A stretch of 33,518 nucleotides of DNA from a bacterium (GCA_021783475.1 JAJXTU010000010.1:1-33518), one strand, 5' to 3'. Counted from the stretch's first letter, positions 17,182 to 24,595 are shown. Notes: a model not told the origin generated them from the sequence alone. A program made the numbers and translations.

Positions 17182-17967
17182 ATGTTATCAAATAAGAATA
17201 AGCTTCAATTAGGTCTTATAGGAATAATAAGCTTCATGGCAATGTTAATAGTATGGCTTAGTCCTGTTGCACCAGGACACTTGACAGGACTTCAGTGGAC
17301 TGATCAATTTTTCAACAGTCTTACAAAGGCATCAGCTTATCAATTTCCAAAAGTGTTCAAGGATAGCGAGCGCTTTATGGGCAAAACATTTAATCTAAGC
17401 TATCGTGCATCAAATGAAAACGAAGCAAAAATGCTTGAAAAGCTATACGTATCCTTTGGTGCAAAAATTGAGGCTCAAGGAACTTCCCTAACCATTAGTG
17501 GAGATTTAGGAAGGGTGTCACAAGGGATACTCTCATATAGCGAGGACTTCTTCAACAATAGAAGAAAGGATATGACAAGCGTATTAGGTTTTGATAGCAA
17601 AGACGGACTATATGCAATATACCTATCTCAACAAGCCCTTGAAAAGTCCTATTTAAGAAACAATCAGGCATCAGAGCTACAGTTTGTAAGAGAAATTCTA
17701 GAGAGAGCTATAGAACCAGCCTACAATTTTGATGGGATAGTTGCTGCTGGAGCTCCAAAGTCCGTTGAAGGAGAATATGCGCTGGGCGCTCTTAGAAGTT
17801 ATCCAAGCATAGAACAAAGCCCCGTTGGGATAAAAGAAATGATAATTCTTAGCGCCTTAATAATATTTTATCTACTATATACCTGCTGGTATGGTTTTTC
17901 ACTAATGTATCTATTAGAAGGTGCAGGAGTATCAAAGCTAAGCAAGAAGTCAAGAAAAGAAGCATAG
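17182..17967 (+). CDS. Accessory membrane protein with a large extracytoplasmic domain, module B
   Basis: A 261-residue protein of no family I can name. One helix (about 8-30, LGLIGIISFMAMLIVWL) leads to an extracytoplasmic domain of about 180 residues, closed by a second helix (about 220-245, MIILSALIIFYLLYTCWYGF). The outer domain has mixed alpha/beta character (KTFNLSYRASNENEAKML, then FGAKIEAQGTSLTISGDL) and no Cys. ATG 17182 is preferred over GTG 17173 because GAGAGGAGTG then sits at proper spacing. It begins 27 bases after the TauE/SafE gene and probably acts with it, for example as a substrate-binding or gating partner. Confidence 0.7.
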   Translation: MLSNKNKLQLGLIGIISFMAMLIVWLSPVAPGHLTGLQWTDQFFNSLTKASAYQFPKVFKDSERFMGKTFNLSYRASNENEAKMLEKLYVSFGAKIEAQGTSLTISGDLGRVSQGILSYSEDFFNNRRKDMTSVLGFDSKDGLYAIYLSQQALEKSYLRNNQASELQFVREILERAIEPAYNFDGIVAAGAPKSVEGEYALGALRSYPSIEQSPVGIKEMIILSALIIFYLLYTCWYGFSLMYLLEGAGVSKLSKKSRKEA

Positions 17968-17983
17968 GAGATACCCAGACAGA

Positions 17984-18007
17984 GGGCACATTAAAAATGT
18001 GCCCTTT
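17984..18007 (+). terminator. Hairpin with short T tail between module B permease genes and its stress-protein gene
   Basis: Arms GGGCACATT (17984-17992) and AATGTGCCC (17996-18004) form nine perfect pairs with a loop of three A, then TTTC. It could be a weak intrinsic terminator or an mRNA-stability element that lowers expression of the downstream gene. Confidence 0.7.
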
Positions 18008-18039
18008 CAAGAAAAAGTCTCATAAAAGAGGTGAAGAAA

Positions 18040-18459
18040 ATGAATCCAATATTAATAGTTATAAAAGATATAAAAAACGATAAAAATGTCTTAAAAGGGG
18101 GGTTCGACAAGGCGATAGAAGAGGGAAGACCTGCAGTCATAGCTAAGATAATAGAAAAATCAGAGTATCTTGGAGTGTACAATCCAGAAGCAGAAGAATA
18201 CTTCGTCCAAAAAGCGTGGCAGGAAATTGAAAAGGCGATAGAAGAGGGAAGGAAGCTGGGAATAAACGCTTATGGAATAGTGAAGATAGGTTTGCTAGAA
18301 GAAAAGATAGATGAAATAGCAAAGGAAGTAAAGGCAAAACTCATAGTGATTGGACAAAAGAAATTGAGCGGTCTTAAAAAACTCGTGTTTGGCCACGGTA
18401 GCAAAGAAGAGGGAAGCTTTGAAAACGTTTGCCCAGTATTATTAATAGGGAAAAAATAA
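18040..18459 (+). CDS. Universal stress protein-like, module B
   Basis: A 139-residue cytoplasmic protein: NPILIVIKDIKND, EGRPAVIAKIIE, IAKEVKAKLIVIGQKKLSG, then GHGSKEEGSFENVCPVLLIGKK. The C-terminal block fits the UspA ATP-loop pattern G-x2-G-x9-G-S reasonably well (GQKKLSGLKKLVFGHGS), better than the module A protein. ATG 18040 is chosen because AGAGGTG lies just upstream. The nominal upstream GTG 18031 is part of that ribosome site. It follows the 17984-18007 hairpin. Role unknown, likely tied to the TauE/SafE permease as in module A. Confidence 0.8.
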   Translation: MNPILIVIKDIKNDKNVLKGGFDKAIEEGRPAVIAKIIEKSEYLGVYNPEAEEYFVQKAWQEIEKAIEEGRKLGINAYGIVKIGLLEEKIDEIAKEVKAKLIVIGQKKLSGLKKLVFGHGSKEEGSFENVCPVLLIGKK

Positions 18460-18620
18460 ACAACGCCCTTTAAGCGATAAACATTTTTTGTGCTAAAATT
18501 ATTAAAAAAAGTGGGGGTATTAAAACCTTTAAAAACTTTAATCTGTCAATTTTAAATTTAGCAAAAAAACCATATCTATTTCTGATAGTTGTTTTAATAT
18601 GCGCATTTTTAGCTTTTTTA

Positions 18621-19484
18621 TTGTTTGTTATGAGGGCAGATTTCAGCTTAGAACCCAGCACATATATTAATCTAAACGAAAAGATTTCCAATAGCTATTT
18701 AGAAAGGGGGAAAACCGACATACTAAGGGTGGTGGTCTCGTCGACCCTCAGTCCAAAGGAGACAATTCACACCTATCAGCCTTTGCTCCAATATATTTCA
18801 AAAAAAACTGGCCTACAATGCATCCTAATACAAAAAAAGACAAATTTTGAAATCAAAGATTTGTTCAACTCTAAAGCGGTAGATATAGGAATAATAACGG
18901 CAAGCGCATATGTCCTTGATCAGGATCAGATGGACATTTTGGCGATACCTGTAATAAATAATGACTTAACTTTTTCATCAGTCATAGTCTCAAACAAAAA
19001 TAATATAAGAACATTTGAAAATTTAAAAGGAAAATCAATAGCATTTACCGATATCGCATCTTTTTCAGGATACCTAATACCCTTGTACTACCTAAAGGAA
19101 AATAATTCGGACATAAACTATTTTTCCAATCACATTTTTACATTTAATAGTTCTGACTCTATTCGCGCTCTCTTGGAAAACATCGTAGATGCCGCAGCTT
19201 TAAATAGTAAATTTTTTAGAACTTATATAAAAGAAAACCCTGAAATGTCAGAAAATCTACATATTGTCTGGCAATCTCCAATCAGAATAGGAAACCCGCC
19301 AATCGTTGCCAGAAAAAATATAAGTCCCGAGGTTGAAAAAAAAGTTAAAGATGTACTATTAAATATGTCCAACGACCCTGAAGGGCAAAGAATTCTCAAA
19401 AATATGGGATACGACAACTTCTCCAAACCACAATCATTACTATATTTGCCTATAAAAATGATACTCCAAAAACTCGAACAATGA
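18621..19484 (+). CDS. PhnD-like periplasmic binding protein, membrane-anchored (start uncertain)
   Basis: A solute-binding protein of the phosphate/phosphonate (PhnD, TtrS-sensor) family. Residues after about 35 show LRVVVSSTLSPKETIHTYQPLLQYISKKTG, given here as a pattern only, then VDIGIITASAYVL, the LKGKSIAFTDIASFSGYLIPL segment and NPPIVARKNISPEV. The coordinates use the first canonical in-frame start (TTG 18621). The frame is open back to 18474, and the stretch before 18621 encodes a clear basic segment plus membrane helix (KKPYLFLIVVLICAFLAFLL), so the real protein starts upstream. No ATG/GTG/TTG is in frame there. The stop overlaps the kinase start (ATGA). Likely the sensing subunit for that kinase. 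Confidence 0.85.
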   Translation: MFVMRADFSLEPSTYINLNEKISNSYLERGKTDILRVVVSSTLSPKETIHTYQPLLQYISKKTGLQCILIQKKTNFEIKDLFNSKAVDIGIITASAYVLDQDQMDILAIPVINNDLTFSSVIVSNKNNIRTFENLKGKSIAFTDIASFSGYLIPLYYLKENNSDINYFSNHIFTFNSSDSIRALLENIVDAAALNSKFFRTYIKENPEMSENLHIVWQSPIRIGNPPIVARKNISPEVEKKVKDVLLNMSNDPEGQRILKNMGYDNFSKPQSLLYLPIKMILQKLEQ

Positions 19485-20878
19485 GCTTAAAAGCAAAGAT
19501 TTTAATTATCAATATATTTTCAATATTTATAATAACCTTAGGGATAGCTTTAGAAATAAAGATAGTTCTAACACAAAATCTTGAAGATAGGCTTATCCTG
19601 AGGACTAACAACATAGCATCCACCCTCTCAGACAGTGTTATAGAACCATTGTTATCAAATAATATTTATTTAGTTCACCAGATACTTGTGCAATACAAAG
19701 AAAACAACCCTGAGGTAAGTTATATAAACATAATAGGCAACCAAAAAGAAGTAATTAGCAGCACCTTTAGCAATGGTTTTCCAAAAGAACTTTATCTTTT
19801 ACAAACTAGCGATACAGGGAATAATACAAAGGTGTTTTCCTCTGAAATAGGTAAAATTATCGATATTAAATATCCTATTGCAGATGGCTCTTTCGGATAT
19901 ATCCACATTGGTGTCACAGAAAAAGAGGTTGAAAAAAGAATACAAGAAATCATAGAAACGATTCTTTTGTTTGGCTTCTTTATTAACCTACTAGCTTCTG
20001 TTTTACTTTACAAGCTTACAAATTCAATAACCAATAATTTGAAAAAGTTGACTTTATACGCAAAAAACATAGCTATTGGCAATAGCGTTTCTCAACCAGA
20101 TATAAAAACCAATGATGAGGTAAAAGAACTCTTTACGTCATTCAGACACATGCTTATGTCGCTGGAAATATCATCAAAAGAAGAAATAAAACTAATTACA
20201 AAGTTAAAAGATGAAGAAACAAAAAGAGAGCTTCTAAAAAAGACTATGGAAACGCTCGAAAAAGAAAGAAAAAGAATTTCGATGGAAATACACGATTCTG
20301 TAATGCAAAATCTTGCATCTATAAATATAATGCTTAAAATAATCCAATCAAGGCTAAATCAACAAGAAAGATCAGAAATAGAAAATTTACAAAAATTAAT
20401 AGAAGAAACAATAGAAGAGCTTAGAAACATCGCAAGGAATCTTAGACCGCCTCAATTAGAAAAATTAGGTTTAAAATCAAGTTTAGAATCTTTTTTTGAT
20501 GAAATAGAAAAAAGACATAATTTAAAAATAAATTTTGACTTTACAATAAGTGAAGAAAAATTAGATTGGACATGGTCAATTAACATCTATAGAATAATTC
20601 AAGAGGCCATATCCAATATTATCAAGCACACAAGTGCAGATATCGCTGTCGTTTTAATAAAAGAATTAGATGGCAAAATTGAGCTCGAGATAAGAGATAA
20701 TGGAGAAGGATTTAATGTCGAGGGCACCTTAAATAAAAAGATAACTCGTCTTGGAATAGCTGATATGAGAGAAAGGGCAAAAACATATGGAGGCCAATTT
20801 ACTATAAGTTCCACAAAAGGAGGTGGTACATTTGTCAAAATCTCTTTCCCAAAACCTAAAAACAATGATATTAGTTGA
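19481..20878 (+). CDS. Membrane sensor histidine kinase (NarX/DegS, HisKA_3 type)
   Basis: A 465-residue kinase. The domain order is helix 1 (about 5-27), a periplasmic domain (about 30-160), helix 2 (about 163-185), HAMP (186-240), coiled coil, dimerisation/phosphoacceptor box ERKRISMEIHDSVMQNLA with His271, then HATPase with the N box (QEAISNIIKHTSA), DNGEGF and GGGTFVKISFP. The IHDSVMQ form places it in the NarX/LiaS/DegS group, whose partners are NarL-type regulators, as here. It overlaps the PhnD-like gene by ATGA and the regulator by 47 bases, so all three are co-translated. The extracellular signal is probably read via the PhnD-like protein. Confidence 0.93.
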   Translation: MSLKAKILIINIFSIFIITLGIALEIKIVLTQNLEDRLILRTNNIASTLSDSVIEPLLSNNIYLVHQILVQYKENNPEVSYINIIGNQKEVISSTFSNGFPKELYLLQTSDTGNNTKVFSSEIGKIIDIKYPIADGSFGYIHIGVTEKEVEKRIQEIIETILLFGFFINLLASVLLYKLTNSITNNLKKLTLYAKNIAIGNSVSQPDIKTNDEVKELFTSFRHMLMSLEISSKEEIKLITKLKDEETKRELLKKTMETLEKERKRISMEIHDSVMQNLASINIMLKIIQSRLNQQERSEIENLQKLIEETIEELRNIARNLRPPQLEKLGLKSSLESFFDEIEKRHNLKINFDFTISEEKLDWTWSINIYRIIQEAISNIIKHTSADIAVVLIKELDGKIELEIRDNGEGFNVEGTLNKKITRLGIADMRERAKTYGGQFTISSTKGGGTFVKISFPKPKNNDIS

Positions 20879-21530
20879 CGATCATGCCATATTGAGAGCA
20901 GGTTTAAAAGCTTTAATTCAAGAGCATCAAGAAAAATTTAAAGTAATTGACGAAGCTTCAAGCGGAAAAGAGGCTATTGAAAAAATAAAGAGACTGCAGC
21001 CAAATATAGCTGTATTAGACATTTCTTTGCCAGACACAAGCGGATTAGACCTAATAGATTCAATCAAATCCAATTCTCCAAATACAAAAATTCTTATATT
21101 AAGCATGTTTGAAGATGAAACTATGATAGTTAAAGCATTGAAAATGGGTGCAAACGGATTTGTGCCAAAAAGATTGGCTTACGAGGAGTTGATTGAAGCT
21201 CTTGAAACAATTTCGAGCACAGATGACACTTATATTCCATCATGTCTTGCAAAAACAGTCTTGAGAGGAATGTTAGACAGGGAAAAAAGGGTAAAACTCA
21301 GTACAAGAGAAAGCCAAGTTCTAAGATATACAGCCTTAGGATATGGGAACAAAGAAATGGCAAACAGGCTTAATTTATCGGTAAAAACAATAGAAACCTA
21401 CAAGCTCAGGATTTCAGAAAAAATAAATGCTCAAAAAAAGTCTGATCTTGTAAAATACGCGATAAAAGAGGGTCTTCTAAAAGAAGAGGAAACAATAGAC
21501 ACATTAAATCATGAGGACACATCCCAGTAG
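20832..21530 (+). CDS. NarL/FixJ-family response regulator
   Basis: A 232-residue two-domain regulator. The receiver has the acidic pair in ILVDDHAILRAG, phosphoacceptor Asp63 (AVLDISLPD) and switch Lys (GFVPKRLAYEEL). The LuxR helix-turn-helix is LSTRESQVLRYTALGYGNKE then LSVKTIETYKLRISEK. TTG 20832 is chosen because AAAGGAGGTGG sits at 20817-20827, but that string also encodes the kinase glycine box, so ATG 20865 (immediately before ILVDDHA) is an alternative. The next gene starts on the base after its stop. It probably controls the permease downstream and possibly the TauE/SafE operon. Confidence 0.93.
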   Translation: MSKSLSQNLKTMILVDDHAILRAGLKALIQEHQEKFKVIDEASSGKEAIEKIKRLQPNIAVLDISLPDTSGLDLIDSIKSNSPNTKILILSMFEDETMIVKALKMGANGFVPKRLAYEELIEALETISSTDDTYIPSCLAKTVLRGMLDREKRVKLSTRESQVLRYTALGYGNKEMANRLNLSVKTIETYKLRISEKINAQKKSDLVKYAIKEGLLKEEETIDTLNHEDTSQ

Positions 21531-21761
21531 ATGCGCACTTTGTTACAAATAAACTACCCCGATGTGAAAATTATAATTTCATTATTAATTCTATTATTTT
21601 TACTCTTTGTATTGTCAGCGGGGAGGTCTCCATATCTAAAAATAAATAGGGCGTCCAGCGCGATCATTGGCTCATGCTTTATTATAATATTTGGAATTCT
21701 AAACTTCGATCAAGCGGTAAGCTCTGTGGATATCAGGACAATAGCAATACTATTCAAATGA
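21531..21761 (+). CDS. Anion permease (ArsB/CitT-like), N-terminal part of a split or frameshifted gene
   Basis: Reads 76 residues with two hydrophobic segments (IIISLLILLFLLFVLSAG and ASSAIIGSCFIIIFGIL), the pattern of the first helices of ArsB/SLC13-type carriers (GRSPYLKINRASSAIIGS then FDQAVSSVDIRTIAILF). It ends at TGA 21759-21761, exactly where the family continues with an MMIL segment. ATG 21531 abuts the stop of the response regulator. It is either half of a two-piece transporter or one side of a frameshift. Confidence 0.7.
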   Translation: MRTLLQINYPDVKIIISLLILLFLLFVLSAGRSPYLKINRASSAIIGSCFIIIFGILNFDQAVSSVDIRTIAILFK

Positions 21762-22768
21762 TGATCCTGTCAGGAAGCTTGAAATTGGCTGGGTTTTTCC
21801 CAATGGCAGGTTCATTTCTAATCTCAAACGCAAAAAACAGAATTGCCTTGCTATATTTAACTATTTTTATTACAGGAATTTTTTCTATGATAATAATAAA
21901 CGATATAGTTTGTTTATTGTTTACACCAATAGTTATAATAATATGCTCTAGAACCAAAACCTACCCTATACCATTTTTATTAGGAGTAGCACTTGCATCC
22001 AATATTGGAAGTGCATGCTCTTTAATTGGAAACCCACAAAATATAATGATCGCAAATTTGTCCAAAATACCGTTTACAGTATATTTTATTAAAACATTGC
22101 CGATAAGTTTGCTTGGATTAATATTGGTTGCAATATTTTTACATATAATGTATAGAGATAGGTTGCCAAAAGAGATTTTGGATACAAAGTATAGAAAGTT
22201 TGTCTTTCACAAATATTTAGTTTACAAAAGTATTTTAATTTTGTTTTTTGTAATTTTAGGATTTGTGCTAAATCTCAATCAAGTTGTAGTTTCTAGTCTT
22301 GGCGTTGCGTTTCTAATGTTAACCAGAAGAATAAAGTCTGAAAAACTCATTAAAGAGGTAGATTACAGCCTCCTTCTAACTTTTATCGGACTTTTTATAG
22401 TGATAGGGGGAGTCGAAAAAAGTGGGGTTATAAATATATTGGTAAACGATATAGGACATAACCTTTTTAAAAATACAAGTTTTTTCTCATTTTTAACAGC
22501 AATACTATCAAACATCATCGGAAATGTTCCGGCAGTAATGATGCTCCATTACCTTATCCCAAATGAAAATGCCAACTACGGCTGGACAATGCTGGCTATC
22601 ATCTCAACATTGGCAGGCAATCTAACCCTTACTGGCTCAATTGCAAACCTAATAGTTGCTGAAATTGCTAAAAAGAATAAAATTGAAGTAAAATTTTTAG
22701 ATTATCTGAAAATTGGCTTTCCAACTACGATATTTCTTATATTTTTGAGTGTATTAATTATAAAATAA
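21758..22768 (+). CDS. Anion permease (ArsB/CitT-like), main part
   Basis: 336 residues from ATG 21758, which overlaps the preceding stop in ATGATGA. The sequence opens MMILSGSLKLAGFFPMAG and continues with about nine membrane helices. It has the carrier motifs FTPIVIIICSRTK, ASNIGSACSLIGNPQNIMIA (the conserved NP-Q-N-x-I binding loop) and ILSNIIGNVPAVMML plus AGNLTLTGSIANLIVAEIA in the second half. These are hallmarks of the arsenite/dicarboxylate/sulfate ion-transporter superfamily. The frame is -1 relative to the upstream piece. Specificity is not determinable; the sensor operon and TauE neighbours suggest an inorganic sulfur or similar oxyanion. Confidence 0.85.
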   Translation: MMILSGSLKLAGFFPMAGSFLISNAKNRIALLYLTIFITGIFSMIIINDIVCLLFTPIVIIICSRTKTYPIPFLLGVALASNIGSACSLIGNPQNIMIANLSKIPFTVYFIKTLPISLLGLILVAIFLHIMYRDRLPKEILDTKYRKFVFHKYLVYKSILILFFVILGFVLNLNQVVVSSLGVAFLMLTRRIKSEKLIKEVDYSLLLTFIGLFIVIGGVEKSGVINILVNDIGHNLFKNTSFFSFLTAILSNIIGNVPAVMMLHYLIPNENANYGWTMLAIISTLAGNLTLTGSIANLIVAEIAKKNKIEVKFLDYLKIGFPTTIFLIFLSVLIIK

Positions 22769-23215
22769 TTAATCAAACCTTCTAAAAAGATCTAAAACCT
22801 TGCCAAACAACAAAACAAATAAGATTGTTACGGCAATTCTGCCAAAGAAGATAACAACAAAGTTTGCTCCAATAGCAACAAATATCGCTGTATCCTCGAT
22901 CATTGCATGAGATAAAACCAAAAAGATGTTTATCAGAATAATCTCTTTTGTGCTTATTAAACCCTTTTTTACTTCGTCCATCACAGTACCAGCTCCATAT
23001 ATAAGACCAAATATAGACCCTGCAGCCAACGGTATAGCAGAATTTTTTGAAAAACCGAGATATTTAATAATATTTGCAACACTATTGCAAAAGCTGTCCC
23101 AAAACGGACTCCTCTTAAAGGTCTCTATAAAAATCATAAGTGGGATGACTATCATAGTGATGGTCAAAAGGGTGCCCAAGGAACCGAAAACAGCCTCTTC
23201 TAAAACTTCAATCAT
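22769..23215 (-). CDS. Nucleoside-recognition (Gate) domain membrane protein, second of pair
   Basis: A 148-residue protein with about four helices and the Gate-domain arrangement: LGTLLTITMIVIPLMIFIE, then NSAIPLAAGSIFGLIYGAGT, with SHAMIEDTAIFVAIGAN late. SpmA/SpmB and FeoB share this fold. It starts at ATG 23215, inside the stop of the upstream partner (ATGA), so the two are made together as a likely heterodimer. Its stop abuts the anion permease stop on the other strand. Transported solute unknown. Confidence 0.8.
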   Translation of the reverse strand: MIEVLEEAVFGSLGTLLTITMIVIPLMIFIETFKRSPFWDSFCNSVANIIKYLGFSKNSAIPLAAGSIFGLIYGAGTVMDEVKKGLISTKEIILINIFLVLSHAMIEDTAIFVAIGANFVVIFFGRIAVTILFVLLFGKVLDLFRRFD

Positions 23216-23643
23216 CTTAAAACCATATTAAGCAAAAAGCCCGCAAGAAAAGATGTAGAAACTCTAAAAATTGTTATAAAAAATGGATTAACGCCTATTC
23301 TCGAACAGATTGCCCCTTCCAAAATAAGGCTGTGAGCTATCAAGACCATTATTGCAAGAATCGTTATCTCTCTTGAATTAAGACCCAGCCCGACAATAAC
23401 CCCCACAGCAGAATATATATTTAAAAGATAGCCTGTTATTAAGACCAAGGAAGCATCGCCCGGGAGGCCAAAATATTTCATAAATGGAGAAAAGATTGTA
23501 TCAAGGTAATACATAAGAGGAGTAGCCTTAAGAATTGTGACCAAAAAAAATACAGGCACAACTATCTTTGCAAGATTTAGAGTTGTGACAATACCCTTAT
23601 GAAAGCCAACCTTTATGCCGTCTAAAAGATAGCTGTTATCCAT
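23212..23643 (-). CDS. Nucleoside-recognition (Gate) domain membrane protein, first of pair
   Basis: 143 residues from ATG 23643 (TTG 23664 is an alternative start). Helices and motifs: IVTTLNLAKIVVPVFFLVTI, SPFMKYFGLPGDASLVLITG, LNIYSAVGVIVGLGLNSREI and IAHSLILEGAICSRIG. The paired NxxS/GAG-type glycine segments and the S-x-x-x-E-x-A motif match the SpmA/SpmB-like Gate proteins. A TATAAT-like string just before the ATG suggests a very short leader. It diverges from queC and is coupled by ATGA to the second protein. Confidence 0.78.
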   Translation of the reverse strand: MDNSYLLDGIKVGFHKGIVTTLNLAKIVVPVFFLVTILKATPLMYYLDTIFSPFMKYFGLPGDASLVLITGYLLNIYSAVGVIVGLGLNSREITILAIMVLIAHSLILEGAICSRIGVNPFFITIFRVSTSFLAGFLLNMVLR

Positions 23644-23740
23644 GTGTATAATTATATCAAACAAGATTATAAAGGACTCTTTATGAGAAAATCAAGATAT
23701 ATAATATTTTTATACACACTTATTAGAATTGGAGAGAGAA

Positions 23741-24391
23741 ATGAAAATAATACATATTTTTTCAGGTGGTTTAGACTCTACTACTCTTTTGTATTATCTA
23801 TTAGACAAGGGGCACAATGTTAAAACAATAAGCTTTTTTTACGGTCAAAAGCATAAAAAAGAGCTGAAATGTGCGCAAAATATTTCTAATATACTAAATA
23901 TAGAAAATAAATTGATTGATTTGAGATCTTTAAAGACAGTTTTTGGAGACAGTTCTTTAACGAGCGATTTAGATATACCCGAAGGAAGATACAACGATTC
24001 CAATATGAGGTCTACTGTGGTGCCAAATAGAAATATGATATTTTTATCTATCGCAATCTCGTATGCAATATCCTCAAATTTTGAAGCAGTGTCATTAGGA
24101 GCTCACGCAGGCGATCACGCAATATATCCAGACTGTCGCCCTATATTTATAAAAAAAATGAACGAAGTCGCAAAAGTATGTGATTATAAAAAAATCTTAA
24201 TATGCGCGCCTTTTTTAGACCTTAAAAAACACGAAATAGTAAAAATAGGACTAAAATTAAAAGTCCCCTATGAGTCGACATGGACATGCTATAAAGGAGG
24301 GAGGAAACCCTGCTTGAAGTGTGGTTCATGCTCAGAAAGATTGGAGGCATTCGAAAAAAACAACGTAAAAGATCCCCTACTCGTTATTTAG
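23741..24391 (+). CDS. queC: 7-cyano-7-deazaguanine synthase
   Basis: ATP-dependent conversion of 7-carboxy-7-deazaguanine to preQ0, the precursor of queuosine. The protein is 216 residues. The PP-loop FSGGLDSTTLLYYL is at residues 7-20. RSTVVPNRNMIFLSIA is central and GAHAGDHAIYPDCRP follows. The zinc site is C-x8-C-x2-C-x2-C near 187-200 (CYKGGRKPCLKCGSC). ATG 23741 is favoured because GGAGAG precedes it; an in-frame TTG lies at 23729. No queD, queE or queF is nearby and no preQ1 riboswitch is recognisable in the short leader. The last 15 bases overlap the end of the minus-strand selenoprotein gene. Confidence 0.95.
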   Translation: MKIIHIFSGGLDSTTLLYYLLDKGHNVKTISFFYGQKHKKELKCAQNISNILNIENKLIDLRSLKTVFGDSSLTSDLDIPEGRYNDSNMRSTVVPNRNMIFLSIAISYAISSNFEAVSLGAHAGDHAIYPDCRPIFIKKMNEVAKVCDYKKILICAPFLDLKKHEIVKIGLKLKVPYESTWTCYKGGRKPCLKCGSCSERLEAFEKNNVKDPLLVI

Positions 24392-24595
24392 ACTCTTTTT
24401 TGCTTCTTCCACTACACGGTGGACATCAGCTAAACATCAAGTCCCCTTTGGGTTGTTTAAATGGCACGCGCATTGGCCATCTTTCTTTTTGCTTACTATG
24501 AATTGTTGAATCTTAGAAACGCCATTGTGCGATATTACATCTTCTTTAATCTCATCATCAGTAAAACCAAAGCAGTAACAAATAGTTTGACTCAT
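24377..24595 (-). CDS. Selenocysteine-containing [2Fe-2S]-type small protein (UGA decoded)
   Basis: Reading the minus strand from ATG 24595 (GGTGAG seven bases upstream) gives a 72-residue protein if the one in-frame UGA (24437-24439) is Sec53. It ends at TAG 24377-24379. Metal or redox ligands follow C6-x-C8, then C42-x-C44, then U53-C54 within NNPKGTUCLADV. This is the layout of the BFD/CopZ-N-like small [2Fe-2S] family whose usual version has CC in that spot. I recall a family described as Csac_0668-like 2Fe-2S (seleno)proteins. The rest is a short helical domain (DDEIKEDVISHNG). A SECIS-like hairpin follows the UGA. It diverges from the double-cubane reductase operon. Confidence 0.87.
24402..24430 (-). 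promoter_or_regulatory. SECIS-like hairpin of the small selenoprotein
   Basis: On the minus strand the upper stem UCCAC (24423-24419) pairs with GUGGA (24412-24408) around the six-base loop CGUGUA. A lower stem GCU (24430-24428) pairs with AGC (24404-24402) across a small internal loop. The apical loop starts 18 bases after the UGA, with G as its second base, close to the geometry I recall for the E. coli fdhF element. Confidence 0.75.

Noticed and set aside
21759-21764. Third selenocysteine codon in the anion permease
   Set aside because: Two UGA codons occur in a row and a third follows a few codons later in that frame, while the protein clearly continues in the -1 frame from ATG 21758.
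23644-23740. Possible preQ1 riboswitch before queC
   Set aside because: No hairpin plus A-rich pseudoknot tail ending near the ribosome site could be drawn; the region is mostly A/T promoter sequence.
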